64,000 nucleotides of DNA, from the NCBI RefSeq assembly GCF_000429685.1, contig NZ_AUCI01000011.1:1-64000 (forward strand), given 5' to 3'. Each line of letters begins with the position of its first letter. Position 1 is the first letter of the stretch. The position numbers and the translations under genes were made by a program. This DNA is from Salibacterium aidingense DSM 18341. Its GTDB lineage: Bacteria > Bacillota > Bacilli > Bacillales > Marinococcaceae. The notes beneath the pieces are model-generated. The model searched no databases. It had not been told where the DNA came from and saw only the letters and a program-made list of their open reading frames with translations. Below are positions 8,172-16,862 of this stretch, in pieces.

Positions 8172-8462
8172 ATGACATTTAATCAGTCCATCAATCCGGA
8201 ACATTTAAGCCCAAGGGAGCTGAAAAAAGCCGAGTACCTCTGTCATAGAATGAATCATGCTTCTTCTCCAAGAGAAGCTGCATTGTATGAAAGGCAGTTA
8301 AAACGGTTATTCCAGCATGCCGCCCAGCAAGAAAAGGGAAATGTTCGAGCGAATAGGAAAGTGAAGATCGAGACGCCGAAAGGAACAGCAGAATTTAGAA
8401 ATAAAAATGTAGAAGACTTTGCCAGAGGGATATCCGAAACCTTTTCAAGACCTGGGAGATAA
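8172..8462 (+). CDS. Small basic hypothetical protein
   Basis: The 96-residue soluble protein has no signal peptide or membrane segment. Its first two thirds are predicted helical and rich in Arg, Lys and His (LSPRELKKAEYL, YERQLKRLFQHA). The last third is a short hydrophilic strand-like tail (VKIETPKGTAEF). A good ribosome site (GGAGAGGAGAGAAGGTA) precedes ATG 8172, and a terminator overlaps the stop. This supports a real monocistronic gene. I recognise no domain. The charge pattern would allow nucleic-acid binding, but that is speculation. Confidence 0.6.
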   Translation: MTFNQSINPEHLSPRELKKAEYLCHRMNHASSPREAALYERQLKRLFQHAAQQEKGNVRANRKVKIETPKGTAEFRNKNVEDFARGISETFSRPGR

Positions 8463-8471
8463 GGTCTTTTT
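8448..8471 (+). terminator. Terminator overlapping the small-gene stop
   Basis: AGACCT (8448-8453) pairs with AGGTCT (8462-8467) across an 8-nt loop containing the TAA, then TTTTT. Confidence 0.55.
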
Positions 8472-8572
8472 CTTTTATCTATGAAAAAATAATAACCATT
8501 TTTTTAATGGACAGCCTATGAATCAAAGGCCCCTATATCAACTGCCCCCGTCCCGACCACAAGTTGTTTTTC

Positions 8573-8601
8573 TTGAGATAAGCTTTAGATAGTGGTACAT
8601 T
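8573..8601 (+). promoter_or_regulatory. Sigma-A-type promoter of the aldo/keto reductase gene
   Basis: TTGAGA (8573-8578), a 17-bp spacer, then TACATT (8596-8601), 45 bp before the start codon. The match to the TTGACA/TATAAT consensus is good but not perfect. Confidence 0.4.
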
Positions 8602-8646
8602 GGCACATCGAAATTAAATTCTTATGTTAAGAGAGGAGCGTTACAT

Positions 8647-9600
8647 ATGACAGCTATTTCATTAAAGCAGGAAAAGATTCCTTCGATTGCATTCGGGACA
8701 TGGTCGTGGGGAACCGGGGCCAACAGCGGCGAGGATATTTTCGGGAACCATCTGACAGAAGAGGAGCTGCAGCCTATTTTCGAACGGGCGGCAGATGCTG
8801 GATTTACCCTCTGGGATACAGCGGCTGTTTATGGAATGGGAGCCTCCGAAACGATAGTAGGCCAATGTATTAAAGGCCGGGACGACATCTTTCTTTCGAC
8901 TAAATTTACGCCGGGGGTCAGTGAGGAACCGATGGAGGCATCGCTGGATCAAAGCCTGAGCCGTCTGGGAGCGGAGCATGCCGATATCTATTGGATTCAT
9001 AATCCCAATGATGTAGAAAAGTGGACGTCAGAGCTGCTCCCCCTCATGAAAAGCGGAAAAGTAAAACACGCGGGGGTGTCTAATCATAATCTAGAGGAAG
9101 TGAAGCAGGCAGCTTCGATTTTAGAAGCAGAAGGACTGCAGCTGTCAGCGGTGCAGAACCATTACAGTCTGCTTTATCGTTCTTCGGAAGAGGCCGGTAT
9201 TATCGACTGGTGCCGGCAGCATGAGGTGGTGTTCTTTTCCTATATGGTATTGGAGCAGGGTGCATTATCAGGAAAATACAGCGCCAGCAACCCTCTCCAG
9301 TCCGGTACTAGAAGAGGGGAAGCCTTTAACGTGGAAGTAATGGAAAAGCTGGACAGTCTGCTTGAGATGATGGGTACCATCGGAGAGGCGCACAACGTGG
9401 AACCGGCACAGGTAGCGATAGCCTGGGCGATTGCCAAAGGGACGGTGCCTATCATAGGTGTGACCAAACCACGGCATGTGGATGGAGCTGCTGCCGCTGC
9501 AGACGTGACGTTAACTGAACAGGATATTAAGAAGCTGGAAGACGCTGCTAAAGCCACCGGTGTTGATATTAAAGGGGAATGGGAAAAAAGAATGGAATAA
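8647..9600 (+). CDS. Aldo/keto reductase
   Basis: The 317-residue NADPH-dependent oxidoreductase of the AKR superfamily reduces aldehydes or ketones. The four catalytic positions are visible: D57 and Y62 in LWDTAAVYGMG, K86 in STKF, and H118 in YWIHNP. The C-terminal cofactor segment PIIGVTKPRHVDGAAAA is typical. The ribosome site AAGAGAGGAGCG precedes ATG 8647, and a promoter and terminator bracket the gene, so it is monocistronic. The substrate is not predictable. The length and the missing C-terminal loop extension place it nearer bacterial general-stress AKRs than sugar reductases. Confidence 0.85.
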   Translation: MTAISLKQEKIPSIAFGTWSWGTGANSGEDIFGNHLTEEELQPIFERAADAGFTLWDTAAVYGMGASETIVGQCIKGRDDIFLSTKFTPGVSEEPMEASLDQSLSRLGAEHADIYWIHNPNDVEKWTSELLPLMKSGKVKHAGVSNHNLEEVKQAASILEAEGLQLSAVQNHYSLLYRSSEEAGIIDWCRQHEVVFFSYMVLEQGALSGKYSASNPLQSGTRRGEAFNVEVMEKLDSLLEMMGTIGEAHNVEPAQVAIAWAIAKGTVPIIGVTKPRHVDGAAAAADVTLTEQDIKKLEDAAKATGVDIKGEWEKRME

Positions 9601-9612
9601 AAGCGGAAGATA

Positions 9613-9650
9613 CCCGGCAGGCTGGTCACAGGCTGCCGGGTTTATTTTTT
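9613..9650. terminator. Terminator of the aldo/keto reductase gene
   Basis: CCCGGCAG (9613-9620) / CTGCCGGG (9633-9640) has a 12-nt loop and is followed by TTTATTTTTT. It separates the gene from the convergent S-layer-type gene. Confidence 0.85.
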
Positions 9651-9731
9651 CAGGTGAAAAACAGAGGAGAAAGCGGACACAGAGTCCGGGCTGGATCTTG
9701 TGTCCGCAGATTAGGTCTTTGGTTTATGATG

Positions 9732-12083
9732 CTAGCGATATCGATTTCCCTGAATTCTTTGATCGATACTGTCCTGAATGTCCACGAGGTTCATCATATG
9801 AACCGCTGCCTCCGCTCTTGTGATCTCCTGTTCCGGATGGAAGGAGCCGTCGTTATTAATAAGACCAAGCTGTAAGGCTGTGTTTACCGCGCCTTTGTTC
9901 TCTATCGAAGCCGCATCATCAAATGGAGGTTCTTCCTCCATATGCGTGGCAAACTGATCATAGCCGAGAATACGGATCATAGAGGAAAGAAGCTGTTCTT
10001 TCGTTAAGGTGCTGTCGACATCAACTGCCTCGACTTCTTCATCGAGCCATCCCTGTTCATCGGCAAATCGAACAGCTTTATAATATTCTTCGTCTGGTTC
10101 TAAATTTTTCACTGCTTTGTTTTCCTGATTACTGAGTACTCTATTGTAGTCAGGAGACACGGCCTGGCCTGCTATTTGCAGCCAGTTTCCGTAGGTGATT
10201 TCTTCATTGGGATGGATGTTTCCTTCAGAATCCGGGGCCAGTACATTGTATTCTACCAAGGTCTGCAGAGCGTCTTCTGCTTCGTGGCCTTCAATATCCT
10301 CCGGGCTGCGCTCCGGCTGCTGCGGATTTTGCAGTAAAGAGGTCCCAACCGGAGATCTCCATTCTCCTGTTTCCGCATCCAGAACCATCTCGACAGGACG
10401 TTGATCTGAAATCTGTCTGAGATAGGTCAATCTTAATTCTGGCTCTTCTGTTCCCATACTTGCGGTAAGAGGGAAAGCTTGGAACTGGAGTTTAGCCTTT
10501 ATTTCTTTATCAAATTCAGCTGCTGCTGCTTCTTTTCCGATTTCATCCCTTAAGCCGTCTATTTTATCGGTTAGTCCGGGAGTGATATTAACCCTGTATT
10601 GCGTAATGTCCCCCTCCCCGTTTAAAGTCATATAGACGCGGTCGTTCTGGACAGGGATATCGCTTTCAAAACGCTGAAACTCAAAAGTAGAATCGCCGTT
10701 GTTTGCCAAATACGTCATTGTATTATTTTTGGCTAATTTAAAGTGATCCCCGGCATCAGGATAGAGAGAAGCCAGATATGATACGGCTTTTTCCTTTAAT
10801 TCTTCTTTGGAGAGGCCGTTGTTAGCCTCCTGGGATTCTTCCTCGTCTGCATTCACCCCTGGCGAATATTGGTTGATGGAAAGAATCTGTCCTGATTGTG
10901 CATTAACGGTTGCCTGCACCGTTCCATCCTGAGGCGTTTGCGGATGCCACCTTAATTCCCAGACGGGATCTTCATAATTATTAGGATTTTCCCGAAATGC
11001 TACGTTATCTGGTTCGTCGTTTTCTTCGATGTCTGTATATTCCGTTACCGCTGCCAGCGCCTGCTCTTCCGATATTCTGCCGTTTTCACCGGGAGTGATT
11101 GGTTCAAAGGCTGCTTCCTTTTCCAATTCCTCATAGCCTGAATTTCCGGATTCTAACAGCTCCCCTTCGCTATTCAGGTATTCGTTCTCCACAGCATCAA
11201 GATACATAGAGGAGGTATTTTCATCCGGTTTCCAGCCAAGAAACACTTTTTCTTCCCTGCCCTGATTAATGGTGAAATACGAAAGAGTCAGGTTTACATC
11301 TTCCTTAAATTTGTTTACGGCTTCTTTTTCGCTTATTTCGGGTTCTGCGGATGGATAGTCATTCTGCTGCAGCCTATTTTGAAAGCTGGTGAGTTCTCCT
11401 GCTCCGGTCATCTCAACACGAATCTCTTCCCCGGAAACAGGGACCCCGTCTATGTAGGGCACGAAGTTCATGCTGTAACCAACTGTTCCGAACAGCGACT
11501 GGGTATTATAGGCTTGGCTGTTATCCAGCTCCAATTCTTCCATATCAACCGATGGGGCTGCAGTTCTAATGGTTTTTTTGGCTTTTTCTACCGCTTCTTC
11601 CTCAGAAATCTCGGGTGGATAAAAAGCGTCCTCTTCTTCCATCAGCGGGCCGTGCACGCTTGCATGCAGGATATCTCCTGAGTTCGCATCCACTTCACTT
11701 GAAAAACCATAGCTGGTATTGGCTTTTTGATAATTCCAATGAATGGACCAGACAAGCTTTTCTCCGGAGGAAGACGGCTGGGAATTATACCTTAATTCCA
11801 CCTGATCTGCTTCTGCTTCTTTTAGTACAGGCAGTACCGTTTGTAATTTTTCAATGGCTTCCTGTTCGGAGATATCCGCTTCCTCCGGGTCCGCCTGCCG
11901 CATACTTACGGCATCCTCCTGCCCCGTTTCGGAAACACTGCTTCCTTCTTCGCTGATAATGACCTGCTGGGATTCCGCTGCTGAATTTTCCTGTGCTTCG
12001 GCGGAGGCTGCCCACGTCAGACCAAGAGCAGTGACAAGGGAAATCATTCCCGGACGATACCAGCTGCGTGTTGAGTATTCCAC
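9732..12083 (-). CDS. Secreted S-layer-homology protein with YcdB/PepSY-like repeats
   Basis: The 783-residue exported protein starts at GTG 12083, preceded by AGAGGAGAGATCGT. Residues 1-31 form a signal peptide (charged start, hydrophobic core, AEAQ cleavage area). Then come about four repeats opening ISE-EA-EK (near 73, 158, 250, 343) and a longer module near 430. These look like the YcdB/YcdC and PepSY-type repeats of Bacillus extracytoplasmic proteins. The last about 180 residues carry three S-layer-homology units (motifs such as HPEQEITRAEAAVHMM) that bind pyruvylated wall polymer. The protein is strongly acidic, as expected on the surface of a halophile or alkaliphile. The role is unknown; protease inhibition or envelope maintenance is a guess from PepSY biology. 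It stands alone. Confidence 0.8.
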   Translation of the reverse strand: MEYSTRSWYRPGMISLVTALGLTWAASAEAQENSAAESQQVIISEEGSSVSETGQEDAVSMRQADPEEADISEQEAIEKLQTVLPVLKEAEADQVELRYNSQPSSSGEKLVWSIHWNYQKANTSYGFSSEVDANSGDILHASVHGPLMEEEDAFYPPEISEEEAVEKAKKTIRTAAPSVDMEELELDNSQAYNTQSLFGTVGYSMNFVPYIDGVPVSGEEIRVEMTGAGELTSFQNRLQQNDYPSAEPEISEKEAVNKFKEDVNLTLSYFTINQGREEKVFLGWKPDENTSSMYLDAVENEYLNSEGELLESGNSGYEELEKEAAFEPITPGENGRISEEQALAAVTEYTDIEENDEPDNVAFRENPNNYEDPVWELRWHPQTPQDGTVQATVNAQSGQILSINQYSPGVNADEEESQEANNGLSKEELKEKAVSYLASLYPDAGDHFKLAKNNTMTYLANNGDSTFEFQRFESDIPVQNDRVYMTLNGEGDITQYRVNITPGLTDKIDGLRDEIGKEAAAAEFDKEIKAKLQFQAFPLTASMGTEEPELRLTYLRQISDQRPVEMVLDAETGEWRSPVGTSLLQNPQQPERSPEDIEGHEAEDALQTLVEYNVLAPDSEGNIHPNEEITYGNWLQIAGQAVSPDYNRVLSNQENKAVKNLEPDEEYYKAVRFADEQGWLDEEVEAVDVDSTLTKEQLLSSMIRILGYDQFATHMEEEPPFDDAASIENKGAVNTALQLGLINNDGSFHPEQEITRAEAAVHMMNLVDIQDSIDQRIQGNRYR

Positions 12084-12328
12084 ACGATCTCTCCTCTCTC
12101 TTATTTTCCTGAAAATTCTCGCAAGGAAAATGCTACCAGAAAACTATCGATATGAAAACCAATAGTAGGAAGGAATGATGATAAAATTTCCACCCATAAG
12201 CAGAAATGATGGATGGAGAGACTCATGAAATATACAAAAGATGGAAAAGAGCTGTCGTTCCCACAAATCATCTCAATATATGATAATATGAAAAGGAATG
12301 AGTGGGTACAGCTTTGGGAGGAATGAAA

Positions 12329-13285
12329 GTGGAAAAGCAGCATTCAGTTTTGCATAATGTGATAGAAAATATTGAACGCGTTGTGGTAGGCAAGCGCGAA
12401 GAAATAGAACTAAGCCTGACGGCGCTTTTGGCCAAAGGCCATGTACTCCTGGAAGATGTGCCGGGAGTGGGGAAGACGATGATGGTGCGGGCCATTGCCC
12501 GGTCAATAGGAGCCGATTTTAAAAGAATCCAGTTTACCCCGGACCTGCTTCCGTCGGATGTGAGCGGTGTTTCGATTTATAATCAGAAGACCCAATCCTT
12601 TGAATTTCGCGCAGGACCGGTTATGTCGAATGTCGTATTGGCTGATGAGATTAACCGGACGTCGCCAAAAACCCAATCGGCGCTGTTGGAAGCTTTAGAA
12701 GAAGGCAGTGTGACGATAGACGGCCAGACCCGCAAGCTGGAAGAACCGTTTTTTGTGATGGCAACACAGAATCCAATTGAGTATGGCGGTACGTATCCGC
12801 TCCCGGAAGCGCAGCTGGACCGGTTTCTCTTTAAACTGAAAATGGGGTACCCGTCTTATGAGGAAGAGCTGGATGTGTTAAATCGGGTAGAGCAGAAGCA
12901 TCCCATTGAGGAACTGGCCGAAGTATTATCGCTGACTGATATATTGGAGATGCAGAAGAACACAGCAGGTGTCTACGTAGATGACGCAGTAAAACAGTAT
13001 ATTATTTCGATCGTAAACGAAACAAGAACCCACCGCGATGTTCAGCTCGGCGTCAGCCCGCGTGGTTCGATTGCGCTGATGAAGGCTTCGCAGGCCTATG
13101 CATTCCTTCAGGGAAGGGAGTACGTCATTCCGGATGATGTAAAGCATCTTTCCCCGGTGACGCTTTCTCATCGTATTATTCTTCGTTCTGATCTGCAGAT
13201 GGTAGAAAAGGATGGGGAAGACGTCATCCGCGAAATCGTCTCCACCTTGCGTGTACCATTATCCAACAAGGAAGCGGTGCAGTAG
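12329..13285 (+). CDS. MoxR-family AAA+ ATPase
   Basis: The 318-residue chaperone-like ATPase has Walker A DVPGVGKT (43-50), Walker B VVLADEINR (102-110), and the MoxR lid with VSPRGSIALMKASQAYA. MoxR proteins remodel or activate partner proteins, often von Willebrand or DUF58 partners. The start is GTG 12329, because GGGAGG (12316-12321) lies 7 bp upstream; an in-frame GTG at 12302 and ATG at 12323 fit that site worse. The stop TAG is immediately followed by the ATG of the DUF58 gene, so the pair is translationally coupled. It is the first gene of a three-gene envelope operon. Confidence 0.9.
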   Translation: MEKQHSVLHNVIENIERVVVGKREEIELSLTALLAKGHVLLEDVPGVGKTMMVRAIARSIGADFKRIQFTPDLLPSDVSGVSIYNQKTQSFEFRAGPVMSNVVLADEINRTSPKTQSALLEALEEGSVTIDGQTRKLEEPFFVMATQNPIEYGGTYPLPEAQLDRFLFKLKMGYPSYEEELDVLNRVEQKHPIEELAEVLSLTDILEMQKNTAGVYVDDAVKQYIISIVNETRTHRDVQLGVSPRGSIALMKASQAYAFLQGREYVIPDDVKHLSPVTLSHRIILRSDLQMVEKDGEDVIREIVSTLRVPLSNKEAVQ

Positions 13286-14476
13286 ATGAAGCTGGGCCGA
13301 CTGCTTGTCAAAACAGGAAAAGGGATGATACTGCTTGGCCTGATGGCAGCGTTATACGCCTATGCTATGTTTCAGGGAGGGTTTGTCAGCTGGTTTTTGT
13401 TTTACAGTGTTCTGTTCGTCATGGTATGTAACATTCTGCTCGTTCTCTATCCCTTGCGGCGGTTAACTGTCGAACGCCAGTGCAGCCGGCAGATGCTTTC
13501 CTATAATGAAAAATTGAACGTGACCTTACACGTGAAAAAGAACCTTCCGTTTCCTTTCCTTTTCTTAAGTGTTGAAGACGAAGTTCCGCCGGGTTTGGAA
13601 GGAATGGGCCAGGCTCCCGGAACGATTTATTTTATGGCAGGCTCCAGGCATTTGACCTATTCTTATGAAATCAGAGGAGGAAGGCGGGGGGAATATTGGT
13701 TCGCTCCGGTAACCTTGAGGACCGGGGATTTGTTCGGTTTTTTTCAAAAAGAATATCAGGTGCATCTTCCCCAATCGTTAACCGTATTACCTCGCCTCCG
13801 CCCCCTTAAGCGCTGGAACGCTCTATGGAATGATCAGCAGGAAACGGTTCCTGTCACTGCTAAAATGATGGAAGAAACCTTTTCGATTGCCGGCGTCAGG
13901 GATTATATTCCAGGAGATAAAATGACGAGCGTGGACTGGAAAATAAGTGCCAGGACAGGAAAGCTGGTCACGAAGGAATTTGAATCGCAGGAAGGAAAGG
14001 GCTGGACCGTTATTATGGATAATACAAGGGAACAGCCGCGCGAGGCCTTTGAAGAAATGGTGGAATTTGCGGCCTCGTTGATCGATCATTGTTATAAGCA
14101 GGCAATCCCAGCTGGGTTCGGCGTGTCGACAGCGGAAGAAACATTACTGGAAGAGGGGACAAAACGGACGCACTTCCAGAAAATATATCAGGAATTAGCC
14201 AAGTTGGAAATAAGGGAAAGAACCTTTGATTCCGCGTTGTATTTCAGACAGCCGCAGAGCCGCTCCTCGATCGTCTATATTACTTCCTTCATGTCGCCGC
14301 AGCGGGCAGAGGAACTGCTGCGTCTGTTACGGCAGCGGAATGAACTGGTAATAGCCATGTGCAGGTATGATAAGACAGAGGAGATCCATCGCGAGCAGTT
14401 GGATATGCTGCGTAGGCAGGGGGCAGATATTATGTATGTTCTGCCGGGTGACTCTGCTTTTGATTTAACTTCATGA
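13286..14476 (+). CDS. DUF58-domain membrane protein
   Basis: The 396-residue protein has two N-terminal transmembrane helices (about 12-32 and 35-55), then a beta-rich extracytoplasmic or membrane-proximal part. The DUF58 core contains RDYIPGDKMTSVDWKISART (about 207-226), the family's most conserved block. DUF58 proteins are encoded next to moxR in many bacteria and are thought to be clients of the ATPase, with a degenerate von Willebrand A fold. The ATG directly abuts the moxR stop, with AAGGAAG inside the moxR end as ribosome site. Biochemical activity is not established for the family. Confidence 0.85.
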   Translation: MKLGRLLVKTGKGMILLGLMAALYAYAMFQGGFVSWFLFYSVLFVMVCNILLVLYPLRRLTVERQCSRQMLSYNEKLNVTLHVKKNLPFPFLFLSVEDEVPPGLEGMGQAPGTIYFMAGSRHLTYSYEIRGGRRGEYWFAPVTLRTGDLFGFFQKEYQVHLPQSLTVLPRLRPLKRWNALWNDQQETVPVTAKMMEETFSIAGVRDYIPGDKMTSVDWKISARTGKLVTKEFESQEGKGWTVIMDNTREQPREAFEEMVEFAASLIDHCYKQAIPAGFGVSTAEETLLEEGTKRTHFQKIYQELAKLEIRERTFDSALYFRQPQSRSSIVYITSFMSPQRAEELLRLLRQRNELVIAMCRYDKTEEIHREQLDMLRRQGADIMYVLPGDSAFDLTS

Positions 14477-14489
14477 AAGGAGGTCCCAC

Positions 14490-16646
14490 ATGCAAACGTC
14501 GCCGCAGACGCCAAAACTTTTTCTTATGTATATGCTCGGCTACCTGCTGTTAATGGAGTGGTTAATTCCGCTTCCGGAAATTACGCAGACTGGATATGTC
14601 CCTGTGTTTATGGCGGCCTCGGGCTTCTTTTTTCTGGTGATGTTTTTTCAGTTTCCGTGGTGGGCGTCTCTGCTGCTTATTGGTGGAGGCTTGCTGTTTG
14701 GAATTCATACGATCTTTATAGAGCATACATTTCTCAGTTTACAATGGTGGGGGGCCTTCCTGGCGGAAATTAACATGAACCTGACCCACATGTTTCAAGG
14801 GGAATGGTATGGTTTAAGCGATTTATTTCGGAGCTTGTTATTTTTGATGCTCCTTGGGATTATGAGCTATCTAATTTACTTCTGGATTGTACACGCCCGT
14901 CGTATTCTGTTTTTCTTTCTGTTCACGGTGTTATATGTCGGAGTGATTGATACTTTTTTTCCTTATGATGGAAGTTCTGCGATTGTGCGTATTTTTATTC
15001 TGGGATTTGTCCTGATGGCGCTGCTGCAGTGGGACCGCCTGTCCGGCTATTTTCCCGGAGCCGTGAAGCACAAATATGTGTGGCTGCGATGGACAGTGCT
15101 GGCTGTTATTTTCCTTATTGCCGCAGCGGGAGTAGGCATGCTCGCACCGAAGGCAGAACCGCAGTGGCCCGATCCGCTTCCGTATATGGAAGCGGCGGCA
15201 GGAATTGAGGGCACGTCCGGCATTGGTAATGAGACGGTCCGCAAAATTGGATACGGGGATAATGACGAACAGCTGGGCGGAGGTTTTGAGATGGATGAAA
15301 CCCCGGTGTTTACGGCGTCGGGCGGTGAAGTCGGCTATTGGCGCGGAGATTCGAAAAATGTTTATACCGGGCAGGGCTGGACATCGGATACCCCGGACGA
15401 AAGCCGTCCGGAAAGTGACTTTTTTGACGAGGCAGTGCCTGTGGAGGAACAGGAAGTAGACGTAGAGATCGCGGATTCCCATGCCTTTGATTTTGCTTTT
15501 TACCCGGGCAGTATTAAAGATATTCAGGTGCCGGAAGAAGATGTCCGCCTGCAGGTGGATCGTTATTCGGGAAAAGCAGCTGCGGTAGCTGATGGGGACC
15601 CTTATGAAGCTTCATCGTATTCCCTTACTTATGCGTATCCTGAATTTCCGATTGACGCCATGCAGCAGCGTTCGCCGCAGGATCCGGAAGAAGTTACTAA
15701 TCATTACCTCGGACTCCCGGAGGATCTTCCTACCTCGATCGGGGAGCTTGCCGAAGATATTACCGCTGAAGAGGAAAACCGGTACGATAAAGTCCGGGCG
15801 GTGGAACGATTTTTGAACAGTCCGGAATTCACTTATGATACGTCCAACATTGCAGTTCCGGAAGAAGGGGAAGATTATGTTGAACAGTTTCTGTTTGACA
15901 CCAAACGGGGATACTGTGATAACTTTTCTACTTCTATGGCCGTAATGCTCCGTACACTGGATATTCCTACCCGCTGGGTGAAGGGTTTTACGAAAGGAAA
16001 TGAAACCCGTGTGGATCAGGAAGAAACAGTATATGAAGTAACCAGTGCCAACGCTCATTCCTGGGTGGAAGTATATTTTCCTGATGTAGGCTGGGTTCCC
16101 TTTGAGCCTACCAGAGGGTTTACTTCAGAGTTTGACTATACGTATGCCGCAGAAGAGTCCGGTAACAATGAGGAAACTGCGGGACAAACGGAGGAAGAAA
16201 CAGAAGAGGAAGAAGAAGAGGCAGAGGAAGAGGAAACAGAGGAGCAGGAAGAGGACAGTGAAGCGTCGGCAGCTGGTTTCAGCCTTCCGGGGTGGCCGAT
16301 TTATCTCAGCGGAGCTATTGTCTTCCTGGGCATTGCTTATATGCTGCGTTTTCCTCTCATTAAACGGGCCATGATATTTCGGTTTAGACATGTGCGTGAT
16401 CCGGCCGCCTTTACAAAAGCTTTTCTTTCTCTATTAACCTTTCTCCGTTATGCGGGCTTTGGACGTAAAAATGGAGAAACGCTGCGGGAGTATGGCATGC
16501 GAATGGATGAGGTGTTTGAGACAGAGGAAATGTCAACCCTGGTATATGAATACGAAAAAATCCATTACGGGGCTTTAAAAGAGGATGGAAACTGGTCGAA
16601 TGCTTTAAGTATCTGGATGAATATGGTGAACCGTATCAAAGCTTGA
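14490..16646 (+). CDS. Membrane transglutaminase-like protein (TgpA/DUF3488 type)
   Basis: The 718-residue protein has an N-terminal block of about six transmembrane helices (12-220). An extracytoplasmic transglutaminase core follows, with catalytic C476 in KRGYCDNFS, H523 in NAHSWVEVYF and D532 in PDVGW. Next is a Glu-rich linker (561-591, almost uninterrupted acidic), one more helix (601-620), and a cytoplasmic DUF4129-like tail. Relatives such as Pseudomonas TgpA act on the envelope, and the triad is complete, so it should be active as a transamidase or protease. The ribosome site GAAAGGAGGTCCCAC precedes the ATG. Last gene of the moxR-DUF58-transglutaminase operon. Confidence 0.85.
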   Translation: MQTSPQTPKLFLMYMLGYLLLMEWLIPLPEITQTGYVPVFMAASGFFFLVMFFQFPWWASLLLIGGGLLFGIHTIFIEHTFLSLQWWGAFLAEINMNLTHMFQGEWYGLSDLFRSLLFLMLLGIMSYLIYFWIVHARRILFFFLFTVLYVGVIDTFFPYDGSSAIVRIFILGFVLMALLQWDRLSGYFPGAVKHKYVWLRWTVLAVIFLIAAAGVGMLAPKAEPQWPDPLPYMEAAAGIEGTSGIGNETVRKIGYGDNDEQLGGGFEMDETPVFTASGGEVGYWRGDSKNVYTGQGWTSDTPDESRPESDFFDEAVPVEEQEVDVEIADSHAFDFAFYPGSIKDIQVPEEDVRLQVDRYSGKAAAVADGDPYEASSYSLTYAYPEFPIDAMQQRSPQDPEEVTNHYLGLPEDLPTSIGELAEDITAEEENRYDKVRAVERFLNSPEFTYDTSNIAVPEEGEDYVEQFLFDTKRGYCDNFSTSMAVMLRTLDIPTRWVKGFTKGNETRVDQEETVYEVTSANAHSWVEVYFPDVGWVPFEPTRGFTSEFDYTYAAEESGNNEETAGQTEEETEEEEEEAEEEETEEQEEDSEASAAGFSLPGWPIYLSGAIVFLGIAYMLRFPLIKRAMIFRFRHVRDPAAFTKAFLSLLTFLRYAGFGRKNGETLREYGMRMDEVFETEEMSTLVYEYEKIHYGALKEDGNWSNALSIWMNMVNRIKA

Positions 16647-16671
16647 CCGTCTCAGGAGCGACTGCTAAAAT
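16643..16671 (+). promoter_or_regulatory. Promoter of guaA
   Basis: TTGACC (16643-16648), a 17-bp spacer, then TAAAAT (16666-16671), close to sigma-A consensus. The -35 element overlaps the TGA stop of the transglutaminase gene. Transcription from here gives a leader of about 185 nt holding the riboswitch. Confidence 0.6.
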
Positions 16672-16700
16672 GATAGGCATGTTTAAGAAATGAAACATCA

Positions 16701-16765
16701 TGCTTCGTATATCTTCGATTAAGAAGAGTCTCTACCCGGTCTGCCTCAGACTGGACTACGAAGGC
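16701..16765 (+). promoter_or_regulatory. Guanine-class purine riboswitch aptamer (guaA leader)
   Basis: The purine-aptamer core is complete. P1 is CTTCGT (16703-16708) with ACGAAG (16758-16763). J1/2 is TATAT. P2 is TCTTC/GAAGA. J2/3 is GTCTCTACC. P3 is CCGGTCT/AGACTGG. J3/1 is GACTA, with C at the specificity position, which indicates guanine rather than adenine. It is odd in its loops: L2 is GATTAA and L3 GCCTC, shorter than the usual 7 nt and without the GG/CC kissing pairs seen in the other two aptamers of this window. High guanine should terminate transcription before guaA. Confidence 0.75.
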
Positions 16766-16787
16766 GAGCAGGCGGGAGTTGCGGGTG

Positions 16788-16838
16788 CCCGGAATTTGTC
16801 TTCGTTTTCATGCGGGGAGGGGTTCCGGGTTTTTTATT
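16788..16838 (+). terminator. Riboswitch-controlled terminator of guaA
   Basis: CCCGGAA (16788-16794) pairs with TTCCGGG (16823-16829), followed by TTTTTT. The loop contains CTTCGT (16800-16805), an exact repeat of the aptamer's 5' P1 strand. ACGAAG of P1 could therefore pair there instead and act as an antiterminator. This gives a simple switch between the two states. Confidence 0.7.
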
Positions 16839-16862
16839 ATGAGGAGAAAGGTGAATGAGGAC

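Noticed and set aside
14931-15482. Long minus-strand ORF inside the transglutaminase gene
   Set aside because: Shadow of the true plus-strand gene: no ribosome site, and the coding frame on the other strand has catalytic motifs.
16779-16862. Extended guaA start
   Set aside because: The first codons fall inside the riboswitch terminator, and the protein would gain 28 residues not found in GuaA.
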